A stretch of 64,000 bases of DNA, taken from assembly GCA_033063855.1 (NCBI GenBank), contig CP093830.1:2232854-2296853 (forward strand). Direction: 5' to 3'. The notes under the pieces are model-generated. The model had not been told where the DNA came from. It saw only the letters and a list, made by a program, of their open reading frames with translations, and did not search any database. Below, piece by piece: positions 26,301 through 39,200 of the stretch; position 1 is the stretch's first letter; every line of letters starts with the position of its first letter. A program made the position numbers and the translations under genes. Source of the DNA: Smittia aterrima. Taxonomy: Eukaryota > Arthropoda > Insecta > Diptera > Chironomidae.

Positions 26301-29300
26301 TCCACCGAAAGCTGTTGAATTATGATTTACCGGCGTAGGTAAATATAAACAATTTCAATTTATAAATGACACCGAATTAATTTGCACTACATTTGACTCG
26401 CATTTCCATTAATTTTCCCAGGAACAACTTTCAGAATTTATAATTCACTCTCCATAATTTTCACTTTGAAATGTACACACTCTACCAATGTTCACGCCGT
26501 CAGAGGGGAGAGATTTTTTGCTCATAAATTAAAATCCTTCGCGTCTTTTAAAGCTTTCGAAACGTGAGTCTCTCGTCTTCACAGAAGTGAAAGCATTTCG
26601 TTTGATGGATGAGATAAAAATCCGTCAGACCGTAAATGTTGTCGGTGACGGGAGTGAAATCAGGAATAGCTCGTGAAAATTTCTACTTAATTACAGCTTC
26701 TCGTTTAAATGTATGTCAACATCATAATTTTTTATCTATTCGTGCTCGAGAGAATGTTCTTGTCATCCTTCTTTCAGAACCTCAAAACTAGATTTAACTT
26801 CCTGAGATGACTTTCACACTCAAATTATTTTTATGATTTTCTTCTCTTCAAAATTTGGTTTCCTTTTAACTCTTAGAGACACACTTTTTGCTTTTGCCGC
26901 TTGAAGTCTCATGCAGTGATATGAAAAAAAGCCTTAAAAGTCTCTCGTAACCCTTTCCTGCTACGACTGAAATTAATATAAATTCAAAAGGGAAGAGACG
27001 AAAGGGAGAATCTTCACGTGTGTGATGTAATCTGAAAAGTTTGTGCTTTGAAGAACAAGCATGAACATAAGTACACGGTAATATCCCGAAAGGAGCCATA
27101 AAGTAATGAGCGAGAAGCAAGAGCATGTGTTTTAAAATCTTTTTTATCACCCATTACGTGCGATGATTTACATTCGTAGCATAATTCTTTATTTTAATTA
27201 CAAATATGCGAGTCTCGTTTGATCGTAAAAAAAAAGTACAAATGTCACTCGCTTGCACAACTTAAAGGTAAAGTAATAACTGCACTAACTTTAAGGCGCA
27301 AAAGAATGTCAGTTTAGCAAAGTGGATTCGACTAATTTTATTCCTGTAATGTGCGTCGCAATGTCTCTGCCACAAGAAAATTCCTTTCGCTTTAACGATG
27401 ACAAAACTTTTTCTTGAGTGTAACTTAAATGTTTGGTTAAGATATTTTGCAAAGTTTTTACACCTGAGACGACTTTTGAAATGTTATACTTGCAATTTTA
27501 CTGGAAAACTTTCTATGCACATTCAGTCTCAATGCTTAAAATGCTTTGGCGAGATGAACGACACTCGCTAAGAGATTGAGAAACTTTCAATTAGTTTCGA
27601 GTTGACTCTTGAAATCTATCGATTTTTAATCAACTTCCATGGATAAAGTTTTGTAAGAGTTGGGGTTTGGGGCTTTGGCATAATATTTTTTCGACTGAAA
27701 ATTTGAATCTTTTTGGACTTGAGAGGAAAAGTTTTTGTTTGTTGCTTAAGTAAGCGAGCGGTGATTGTTTGTTTGAGAAAGCAGGACTTTTAAGCAGCAT
27801 CCACAGTTGACACGTCAGAGAAATTTCAAACCTGAAATAATAGCAAAAACGATAAGGAAAATATCTTTTCTCCTTCTAACTCTCTCTCTCACTCATCCTT
27901 TTTTTTAAAAAAAGTTTTTCTTTCTGTTTGTGTAAACAAACGAAAAGTTTTGTTTTAAGGATCAACTTTGCTTAGTTTGGTTTTGATCCTTTTACAAATT
28001 TCTGTTTCATCAATGTTTTCCTCGGACGAAATTCAATTAAGATCTTTCTCCCCTTTTTTTCGTTGCTTTTCACCTCAACATTTTTGATAATTTTTTTTTC
28101 TGCTTCCTGCTTTTTGGATGTTGCTGAGTTAAGAAACAATTGGATTGAGCGCTCGCAAAGTTTGTTAGAAATCTCTTTCGCAATTTTTTATTCTTCTACA
28201 CGATGTAAAATGTAAATGGATTTTCTCTCAGTTAATAAATATTTAAAATTTAATCATGACTTTTTTCGCTGCTACGTTTCCTGCGGGCTTACGGTTGCAT
28301 TTTGTTCTGTAGTAATGTGTAGAACTTCAGCGGAATGTATGAACGGTTTGAACGTGAAAATAAATGTTTTCTCATAAAACTCGCAAATGCGGCGAGGGAG
28401 TGAAGGAAGCGAAGGAAAAAAAGCCAATTATTTTATTTAATTGAAAATCCCGAAATTGAAAATGACCCACTGCTAATATTCCACCACAATGCATAATTAT
28501 ATCGAGAGTGAGTGAGAGAGATTCGTTAAACGGCTCGCGGGCTTCATAAAAACAACATAAAACATAGATTATGTTAACAGATTTTAAGAACATAAAATCA
28601 TGTTTCGCATTTTATGTTCGCTGCTTTTTTTGCGCTCGTAATGATGTCGGAGGGTCTTTCTCTCGTTAATTCTCGACGAGGCTTATCTCATCCGAGAAAT
28701 GAAACGAGCAGCAGACAACATTCTCCAGGTGTATCGAGAAGATTTAGATAATGCGAAAATAAATCACAATCGAAGATTTGTTTTTAATTCACTTCTGCAA
28801 TTTATTATTTCTTCTTCGAAGAAGATTTGAAAATGATTTACAATTAAAATGATTTAAAATGTAATAAAAGGAATTTCGACGGTTTCCCTTTAAATTTATA
28901 TCAAGTTGTAAATATATCGCAAGAGATGGCATTATATGTTGCGTCATTTTCACTCTTTTTCCATTCGTTATCAGTTTACGAGCTTTAAATTGTTTTGTTC
29001 CTATTATCTGATTATTCCCAATCAATGATATCATATCAACGCCAATAGATTCCGCGCAATTGGATTCTTATCAGCTGAGTGTGATCGACCGACAAAGTCA
29101 ACGCGCAATCATAAAAAAATATTCTTCTTCGAATATTCTTCTTTACATTGTTGGATGGCTGGATGTAAGACACATACGTTGTAGATATTCTCTTACCTGT
29201 GCATTGTGCAATGTTTTTATAACCAACACTGATAAAGGATATTCAACAGCATATCAAAGCCCTTCACTTGTGTTCGTGCGTTCAAGCCTCTTTGAAATAT

Positions 29301-30097
29301 TTCTCGGACAAAGCTTGGAAGTTGCATGAACTCTATTGCGGGCGGATGAATGATATCTAGATCAGGGCAAGGTAGAACGTCGCGAGAGTTCGAAAGCTAC
29401 GGGAAGCAACAATTTTTCTTCGTCTGTATTTCCACACGAAATATTCAAATACAATTTCATTTGAAGTCTGAGTCTGCGTAGAGTCGCTTTTGGTGGATGA
29501 CAAGAAAACATTTTTGACTGAAAATTCTTTGGATAGCGAGGAATTCTTACAAAGTCCCCCACGAAAAGTAAAAGAGAAACCGAGAGTTGAGCACTTTTTT
29601 GTTGTGTGTACACATTTTCGGTTGTTGTGCTTCGCAAAAAGGTTCGCGCATTGACGAGCCAGTGAAATAAAAATTCTCAAACTTTCTGACTCAGTTCCAG
29701 TTCTGAGTGGTGAATAAACAATAATCGCAATTTTCGTACGTGGCATTGTGGATAATTAGCGTAAAACCGTGGCATTGGCGAGTCATAGAACCCTGAAAAT
29801 CATTGGAGAACTGCGCCATATTGCTTTTCGAACCACTTGTTAGAACATAATTAAAAAAAGTCGTATCGAAAGCAACAAGCGATTGGAAAGAACGTGAAAG
29901 GAAAATCAAAGAATCAAGCGAGAGCGAGCTCAAGTTTGTTGCTCGTGTCATTCGATCTAGTGCTATTGAGAGATTTTCTAATAGTTGTGCCGTGTAAGAA
30001 TAATTTCATGAATAATTGATAAGGTGGAAAGCAGTAAAAAGCTTTCAAGAGTCGAGAGAGAAGAAATTTTTCGTATGAAAACATATTGATTTTATTC

Positions 30098-30239
30098 AGT
30101 GCAGAAGAGTGTGACTGTGGAGAAGCTCTAAAGTGTTGTCGTCACTCTTCCCCCTGGCTCATCGATAAATATAATTGCAAACGCAGAAGGAGTGAGAGAA
30201 GAGTCAGAAAATCCGTCGAGGAAAACTAATCATGTTTGG
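30098..30239 (+). other. Candidate first exon of heph (promoter-proximal)
   Basis: An initiator-like TTCAGTG (A at 30098) is followed 141 bases later by the strong donor GG|GTAAGT (exon end 30239). The exon ends ATG TTT GG, so an ATG at 30232 would leave a phase-2 junction. In that phase it cannot read into the heph common exon at 63952 or the exon at 42363 (both are open only in phase 0). It does match several phase-2 AG positions in front of the Q/N-rich frame at 47.7 kb. Alternatively it is simply a 5' UTR exon. Assignment to heph rests on strand and position only. Confidence 0.35.
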
Positions 30240-33200
30240 GTAAGTTTGCCTTTTTCATTAATCTTTCAAACGCGACGAACGAAAACGACGACGATTGTGT
30301 TTTATTATCATAATCAAAGCTCAAGTGAAAGAAACAAAAAGACGGCTTCGTGTTGCGCGAGGGGCAATGAGGGCGAGGGGTGGAATAAAATAAAGATTAA
30401 AAATTTATAGATTAATTATCCAAACAACAACAATCCATCGTCAAACCTTCCACGAACCTTCCAGTCGAATTTTCCACTGAGCCGATTTTTCCTTTTCATG
30501 CAGGCGACGACCACGTCGACGACGACTATAATAAAAAGGAATGGAACTCGGTATCATAAATTTTTGATCATATTTATATCATTACAACATGTTTCGTTGC
30601 CGTCGAGTCGAACTACTCGCTTCTTGCGCCTTTCACTGTGTCGTCGTGTTAAAATATTTATCCTTGAATGTTCCTTGAACCCGCGCGCTGACTTCTCGCT
30701 TCGTTTTTTTTTGTGTGACCATCTCCGGCTTATAAGGAGAAGTCGCGTTTTATTCTTTCAACAGCGAGAAGAACAAGAAGTTAATGTTGGTGTTGGTGGT
30801 GAGGGGAGCGCTAGAGCTCTTAGCTTGCTTCTGAATGAAGAAACCTGACTTTGATCATCTCGCACACGAAGTGAAACATTATTCAAAAATATTTTGTAAG
30901 CTCTGGATGAAATGAATCGGAAAGATACGGAAAGGCTTTGAGATCAGGAGAAGACGAAGAGGGAGATACATACAATCAACTAACACTCGATGATTGTTGA
31001 TCCATCTTACCACAAATACTTGCGGAGAATCTTTTTTTTCCGTTGAGTTGCTTGTTGATGTGTTGGTTGAAGTGGCCAGTTCAGTTCTGCTTCTTGAACA
31101 GGTGATTGAATGGAATAAAAGATGAGAAGAATGGTTGGATAATGACGGCAGAGTTGATTTTGTTCTTCTTCCTCTTCTCTCCTCAACTCGTTTTGTTCTC
31201 GGCTGTAGTGTGTGCAGTGTTCTCGTGTATTTCACAAACAAAAATCTTATAATTTTCCTTCTCCGTTGCCTTAGCCTTCGCTTCTAGATATTTTCTTCTT
31301 ACTTAATACTTCTTAATTGGAATTTTTTGATATTACGTTGCCTTCCTCTCCTCATCTTCGAGCGCTTTTGAGAAGTTTTTATAGTTTTCTGATACAAGTC
31401 CAGAATGCGCGTTGCCCAGCCCAACAAGACACGGAAGACTTTTGATATCTTACAAATTCAAATTTCATCGTTTAAATTGCAAATCACGAGATTGCTTCTC
31501 TTGCAGATTCTTTCTTACCCACGCTCTTTGCACCAACAACAAGTTAATCATCAGAAATGCAATTCGATCTTGAAGCTTTTTAAGTTGTAGCATCGACCTG
31601 ATGAAAGTCAGTGTATGAAGTGTTTTTAAAAACCACAATTCATTCATAATTGTTGAGTCGAGGGCTTGATTTTTTGTCCGAAGAATTATACAACAAAGAA
31701 CACTTTAAATGAACTCAACGAGCGAAACCAAAGAGAGATGGGTCAGACTTTTGCTTCTGTCATCGAGTTTTTATGTCGATTCAATGAGTAATTGTCTAAG
31801 TGTTAGCTTGAATAATGCAAATGTCGAGAACAAAACAAAGAGCACCATCAAAAAAATTATTGTCATAAAAAACTTTGCACAGTCTCCCACTCAACAATTC
31901 CACTGCATTTTGTTCATTCAAAACGACCGGATAGACAATTTCCATGTTGCTCAAGCACACGTCATAATGAAAAGCCAGGAAGTTGCCGGCTACCTGTTCC
32001 TTCTTTTATTTTTCCATCATGCTGTGTCGACAACGGAGAAAGCCAGCAAAGTTTTGGCATGCGATGCGCGCGATCGGGAAAAAAGACTCGAAACACTCAA
32101 AAACCTTTTTTAGAAAACGGAAAAGCATAAAAAATGACACATGTTCGAATGAATGAAATGTACGATGTGTCATTCTTGCGTCTCTTCTTCCCGAATATAA
32201 AATTCCGCAAATGCCCATGTAACGACTTAACATTTCAAACTCAATTTTTTTGGATTCGCAACTCCGCTCGGAATACTTTGATCCCGCTCAATGACAATGG
32301 AAACTTCACCGCACATCATCGTCAAGAGTGGAAGCTGTGAAAAATGTTCTCAGCTTTCCTCGTTTCAACTTGAGAAATAGTCGAGAGTCGCGTGTGCTAT
32401 GTTAAAAATTTATCGCCGGGCGCTAATCCCAACTGACAATTTAAGTTAGTGAGAAAGAACTCTCAAGCTTGATGTACAGAAGTTGAATGAAGTCTGTTTC
32501 TAAAGATAGATGAGAAAACGGAAAGTTCCGGACTGACATTTCTTCATAAAAAGTGTCAAAGTTTGTTTTTGAGAAAATTTGTTTTGATGGCTGCTTGTTA
32601 AGAGATCTGATGAACGCGGAAGAAATCTATCTCGAAATGTATTTTCATTTTCGCATTCTCCACGCCCCCTCGACTACTTCCGTCATAATCGTTTAGATCA
32701 CAAGCGATACCACCAATTTAACAGCTCCATACATCATCGTGCACTCAACAAGAATCTTATTAATAAACGTTAAATTATCTATGCCTCGCCGGGTTCCGAA
32801 AGGAATAAGAAGAAGAAGACGAGCTCTAATTAAAATTTCATTTCTTTTAATGCTCTTCTTGCCTCCTCTTATAAATTAAGATGAGTTTGCGAAACTAACT
32901 TTGAGTTTTTTTTTTCACTTTTATAAAATGAAAAACGTTCAAGGCATGGTTCCGTCTATGTGCTAGCGATTCGCGATGCATATTGTGCGGTCCTGGTTGT
33001 CTCGAACTGATTCAAGTGCTCCTCGCTGCACCTCGACACATTACATTGAATAATATTAAAATTAAATCTTAATTGCGAGCGCATGATGAGTTTCATGCCA
33101 AATAAATCATCTTAAAGTGCGAATTTATCCGAGAGAACGTATTTGAAACTCTTTGAACAAGAAAACGTTTTAATTTGAAAAATGATTTGACACTTAATAA

Positions 33201-36200
33201 AATCACTTTTCGCTCGAGTTTATGTCATTTCTCTTTGCGGTGCTTTGTCGCTCAATTTGAGGCAGCTTCGGCTTTTCTAATTCTTCCTGTTGTTTGAGTA
33301 ATGCTTCACATAATTTCATTGTTCCTGTTGATCAACTTCATGCCAGTTACGTTGGCGTAACAATCCACAGTTTACATCTCAAGAGCGTGGAATTGTTAAG
33401 GCTTCTTCGCCTTGACCGTCAACCTAACTTTTTGCAGCTACAAATGTCATAAGTTACGATTCGTTTCAACACATTTTTAAATGAGCTCACTCATTTACTT
33501 TCAAAACAAAAAAAGGACAAAATGCTCTTTGTTCCCTGAAAGAAACTCTAAACATTTCTCTTTGTTTTGGGAATTTAAATAAATTAGCACGTGGGGTTGA
33601 AAATGTTGTGAGTTTCATCAACATCGCAAATAGAAAAGATTGAGGATTTAATTGACTGGAGAAGAACTTTCATCCTTTGCACTTGCCATCACTTTATGTG
33701 TCTACCTTCCTAACTCATCTGTTTATGATAGTTTGAAACAATGTTATCAAATCTTTGATGTTGTTCGACCAGAATTGTTTCATCTCTCGATGCTTTTATC
33801 TCTGATGATTTCTGGGGAAAATTCTACAGAAGAATTTTGTTGAATTGTGAGAAGAATCGCTTCAGGCGAATTTCCCGACTTCACGGTTGGAAGGGAAAGT
33901 AGTTTCATCATGCTACTGACATGGAAATATCGCATTTATACTTTTTTTTTGTGCTAGATGGTTGAAAGCATCGCTGTATTTCTCCAGGTTATAAAACGAA
34001 GGTTTCATTCCTTTCCTCTTTCTCGCTCGTCTTTCGAAAACTGCTCACAATGAGAACCACTGAGGTTTTACTTTTTAATGCTTAACTACACGAAAAACCA
34101 GAGCATTATGTATGAAAATTATATTTCTGCTGCTTCTTTTTAATTTCAATGTGGCTCGTGGAAAGTTTTCTTAAATACAGCAAAAGAGCTTGTTTCCTCT
34201 TTTGAAAATGTTAAGGGTTCACTTAGGGTAATGTTAAAGGAGGAAGCATTCCAATGAGCTTGGTTCACTTCTGAATAGAGAGATACATCTCATGGTCAGC
34301 CGATTCAAATTTTCAGATTTCGCCCGCGGGGATTTTTCGTCTTGTATCGCCGTGCAAAAAAAAATATTATTTCCCTAGCAAATATTCTCTTTTTCAATTT
34401 AAAAACAAATTAGGGAAGCTTCAAGCTTCTTTATTGTGTTTATGAAAGAGTTCTCTTTTTACCTCGAGCTTTGTATCAGAAGACGGAATGAATGCGAAGC
34501 TTCATAATTAATTGCTGCACTTTGTACTTTAGCTGAGCTTTTGTGCGACTGGCGTGCGTAAGTTTCAAAGAATTTTTTTAATCCACTGCAGTTGCAATTT
34601 TTCTGCGGCTGGTTTATCTAATTAAAAGGAAAACACTGAACTTTGTGAATTATTCTAACGAGAGCAATGATCATTAACTCTTAAAGAATCTACGTTGCTT
34701 AATGATTCTTTACGCAATATAACTTTAATTCTTTTAAGACTTGAAGGGTAAAAGAAAAACTTTTCGTTCGCTTCATGGAACCCTCGCGTCGTTTTCGGTT
34801 TCGAGCATGTCAATCTCATGCATGAATTAAACTCAAACTTTTGCCTCGGCCAAATCCACAAAACTACGCCAACTTCTTAGAGTTTGCTCCCTTCAAGTAT
34901 TGGAAAATTCATCAACAAAACGAATAATTTGAGATTTGGGTTTCTCTAAAATTCCTGAAATTTTGTGTTTAAACGTTTACAGCAAAAATAACGAAAATGA
35001 AGAAATAAATTCACTGGAAAGCTAACCGAGTGAAATAAATTTTCCGATGAACTGAAGCGTTTCGAAATGTTACACTTGAAAAAATGAGAAGTTAAAACGG
35101 GAAGAGTTTAAATGAAAATAATTAGCTTGAAGTTTGCACTGAGCTAGAGGGGAAAAATAATAAAATAAAAACTTTGTGGAAGAATAAAAATCTTCACGAG
35201 CCAAACGATCGTCATTCATTAGATGGTTGTTGTCTTTTAAGTTTTTGACATCACCTTGTCGATGATGTCACTTGGCGAGACTTAATAGTTTAGTTGTTTG
35301 AAGTCGAGACTTTGTTTCTTCGCTTTCCGATACTTCATGTTCCACTCGGATACGAATTGACTTCGCGTTGATTTATGCCCGATTCGAGAATTGAAAACGA
35401 ATGGAGACTGTGGTGTAAGTGCGTATTTGTGAATGATACTTCTCAGGCTTTGAAGAATCTTTCAAAGTTAAACATTTCTCAGGAAGAACAAAATCTCTTC
35501 ACAATCGATTGTTTCACTTTTTTTTCTTTCTCTTTCGCCTTGAGTTAAAGAAACCGGAAAAATTCGTTTCAAAAGCTAAACGCATCGAGAATCTAAACTA
35601 TCGATTTCTTTGTGCCTCGAGCGCACTGGCCAGTCATTCAATAGCTCATTTCTCTTTCTCTCTCTCTTACTCGACTCGTCTTTAATAATTTATTCAATTC
35701 ATTCTGTACAAGCCCGAAAACACGATATAAACGCTCGGTTCCCGCACGTTTGACGGTCAATCGTTTATTTTTTCTCTCCGCCGCGCTTCGACATGTATTT
35801 GTGCATTAATTCATAAAACTTTATATTTACTTTGATGTGGCTGTGTAAGCAGAGAGCCCCACATGTGTGTATGAATATTGCTTTCAGCTTTGCACCGCAC
35901 CGCGTAATTCCTTCTTCTTCTCAACAAAAAAAGAATAATAGCGCTGTCTGATTGTGAAGTCAGCATAATTTTTTTAAATTTTCCGTGTAAAAGAGCGTCG
36001 ACGATCCGACCTTACCTTTATTTATCATCCAAGCTTCCCTCTCGACGCATAACACCCCAAAGATTCATTCGCTAAAAAAATATAACTTCATAACACGAGA
36101 ACGCCGAAGAATGTTTATTTTTTAATAAACACATTTTTTTCACTAATATGTTTTTAGAAATATTCTTTTTTTTTTGTTCAAGTCGACTGTATATGCGTTG

Positions 36201-39200
36201 TATCGAAATGTGTTTCGCTTTATTGTTATAGCCGCTTGCAGTTGTGTGTAGAATCGCGCTCAACTATGTATAGAAACCAACCGACACCGACGAAAGGGAA
36301 AAGCTTGATGTGTAGCTTGGAATATCGAAATACGAAGAATTAGTTGAAAAATCTACTGTCGCGGAACAAGTATTCATTTTCGTGGTTTCTTAATAATAAT
36401 ATTTTTTAGTAGATTTCGGTTTTGCAAGACGCTTAATTGGTGATATAGTCGAACTATATTTTCTTACGATTCGCGAGCTCAGTTGAAAAGTTCGCTTGTG
36501 ATTTACGGTTGGATCCGTTGCTTCAACAAGATTGCTTACAAGAAGAGTGAATAAATATCTCATAGATCTACATCGCTAGATAGATAGAAGGGAAGGATAT
36601 GTGCATGTGAAGAAGAGACATTGAGAGAGTGGCAAGATTGCTAAAGCAACTAGAAGCTGTCTAGTGTGAAGTCAAGTGTATTAAATTTCAATTCTTCGGA
36701 TACTGTCGCTTGTATGATTAAACAGGTGGCAATTTTCTAGTTGAGTTCGTTACAAGCCAAAAGCCAAACGTTCAAGAGGAGAGAAGAGGCAAAATAGACA
36801 TCGACGAGACAGGAGGAAAATATTTTTTTGTGGACAGATTTGTTACGAAAAAAATGTCAGTAAAATTGAATCACTTTTTAAAGCTTTAACCACCTCTCGC
36901 ATTCGCTGCTCTTGAAGCGATAAATTTATGAGTCGTTATTTGTTTATTAACTCGGGCATTTTGACTATAAAGATCAACACTTGAACGAGCATTTAAAGCA
37001 TCATTAAAGCGATTAGAACGGTCATAACACTAAAAACCTCATAGATCCGCGCCCTTTATGTCGCTCGAATTCCCTGAATCGAAAGCAAACAATTCTCTTC
37101 TTTTATTCAATATTTGGAGAAAAATTTGTTTTGTTCATTGTGGAAATTGACTAACACGAGTCGCGTTCTATTTATTATTAATAAGCAAGCAAAGCTTAGT
37201 TTTGACATGTCGAAGACACTTGAACAAAAATACGAAGCGGTAAGGCACCGAAAATTTGCATTCAACAAGCTTAATAAGTTTCATTGAAGCTTCACGCGTT
37301 TAAAGGACGCGAATAGTCAAAACCTTTTGTCATGTGTTGATTGCGTATGTGCCTCGAGTCTGGTAATGTCGATTTGGATCTCTCGATGACCTTGGATCAT
37401 CTCAGTTGAATCTTTTCTTTTTTTTTTATTTAATAAATCCCTGACCCATTCAGAATTGTGATTCAACTGAGGTTGAGTTGTTGTCTTGAAAAATTATTAA
37501 CACGTTTCGCAGATAAGTCTCTCGCCCAGTTCGTCTTCTTTTAATATCAAATTAGCATTTCAACAACACATTGATATTTTTGGCTTCACTCGAATGAAAT
37601 TATTTTCGAGACTTTTAGTCAAGAAGACGACACTTGAAAACTGTTTTGCTGTTAAGACATTTTATGAGCAAGTCGAAGAGTTTATTGCATTTTCGTTTGT
37701 TAAGGGGGGAAAGCGCATCAGCTCGATAAAGAGTGCGAGCTTCGCAAGAATTCTTTTTTCGTGCTGTCATCAGATTTTTCACCGTTACATCAATTTTATC
37801 ATTAAACTCGAATGATAATCATTTCATATCCGCTCAGTGACGCGGAGCTTCGAAGTCAATGTCATGCGAGCTCGAGCGATTATCCAATTTTCCCGTCATC
37901 ATCTACGCCTTTGAGTCAAGCGATACATACACTTTCCGATATGTATTCAAAATTCAAACAAAGCAAATATACAAACGTTCAATACAGTCAACGTTAAACT
38001 CACCTTTTCCGATGATCTCATCAAAAATTTGTTTAAATAATTTTTATTAATTTGCAACGAACAAAAAAATAAAAAAATCTTTTGCGGACTCTTGATGATC
38101 ACAGATCTCAAGAAGTTGAGAGATTTATCGTTCGGCTGACTCGTTAGGATAGACGGAAAAGCAAAGTTGGAATGTGCAAAGCTATTGTTTACATTAAGTG
38201 AGTGAGTGCATTTTACAGAAATAAATTGCAGCCGTGAAAAGTCGTTTTCAATTTTCCTCATGCGCGCACATTTCTTTCATTTCTCTTCGGATATATTTAC
38301 ATATTAATCAATTCTGACTTCTTTATTAACTCATTCTCGAGACAAACATGTGTATGTGTGTTGTTATGAGAGTGCAGTGATCGTTCTGAGTAGCGTTAAG
38401 TGACGAAGCACACATACGCGATCATGCGGCGCATGAAAATTTCAATTAAGTTTAATGTGTGTAGAGCCGAGAGAAGCATACGGAAAATTTAAACCGGCAG
38501 TCAATTTAAAACAATTGCTTTTGATGATGTATCGCGAAGTCGAAAGTATTTGCCGCATAGTTTGCTTGAAAGGATGTTTGGACGGTTTTTTTTTCTTTCA
38601 CAGACACATCATTCGTGATATCCGCTCTCACTTTAATTTCTACTTCACATGAGCGATTTTTAAATGCGCAAATACAAATGTCGATAGCTGGCCACTTCTT
38701 TTCGGGTTCTTTTCTTTGTGTTCTTCGAACGCTTCATACAAAGTCTTGTGATCGAAAATCGCAGAGTTCTAAGAAGAAGATGAAGACAATGGAAAGTTTC
38801 AAGAACGAAAACGTTGAAGAAGTTACAAGGCTAGCGGATTCATCGAAGGCCTTGTCTCTGAAATATCAACAAAGAAAAAAAAATACTTTACCTATTGATT
38901 CATCTGTGTTGGTTAGCTAAGCTTTTTAGTGCTTACATAAAGACATAAGAGCTTTGATTCTTTACCTTCTGCAAAATAAGCTTCTTCCTCCTACAATAGC
39001 AAATAAAAATCGCTAGCGGAAGCGAAAAATCTTATTTTAAACAAAAACTGATTGAAAATAGATCCCGCATGTGGTTTTGAGCAAATGCAAGAATTCTGCT
39101 CAAATATTTGCTTTGAGAAATGACTTTTAATATTTGCACCTGATCAGAATGATTTGTTGCGAGCTTTTTCTTCCTGTTCTTGTAGCCGTAAAAGAATTTT

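Larger units (their letters stand above)
19439..30090. other. Intergenic region between the lipase gene and heph
   Basis: About 10.6 kb with no supported gene. All frames are short (94 codons or fewer) and lack recognisable motifs. It contains AT-rich DNA, GA/TC microsatellites (21499-21511, 23300-23314), a TATA/initiator pair near 21.5 kb and a further TATATAAAA near 22391. An AATAAA near 20182 is too far from the lipase stop to assign with confidence. Confidence 0.6.

Noticed and set aside
31709..32113. 134-codon plus frame
   Set aside because: No family motif or signal peptide; flanked by AT-rich DNA with no promoter or splice evidence.
38615..38920. 101-codon plus frame with a Lys/Glu-rich part
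   Set aside because: Looked mildly coding, but no homologue was recognised and the first half is random; no exon boundaries.
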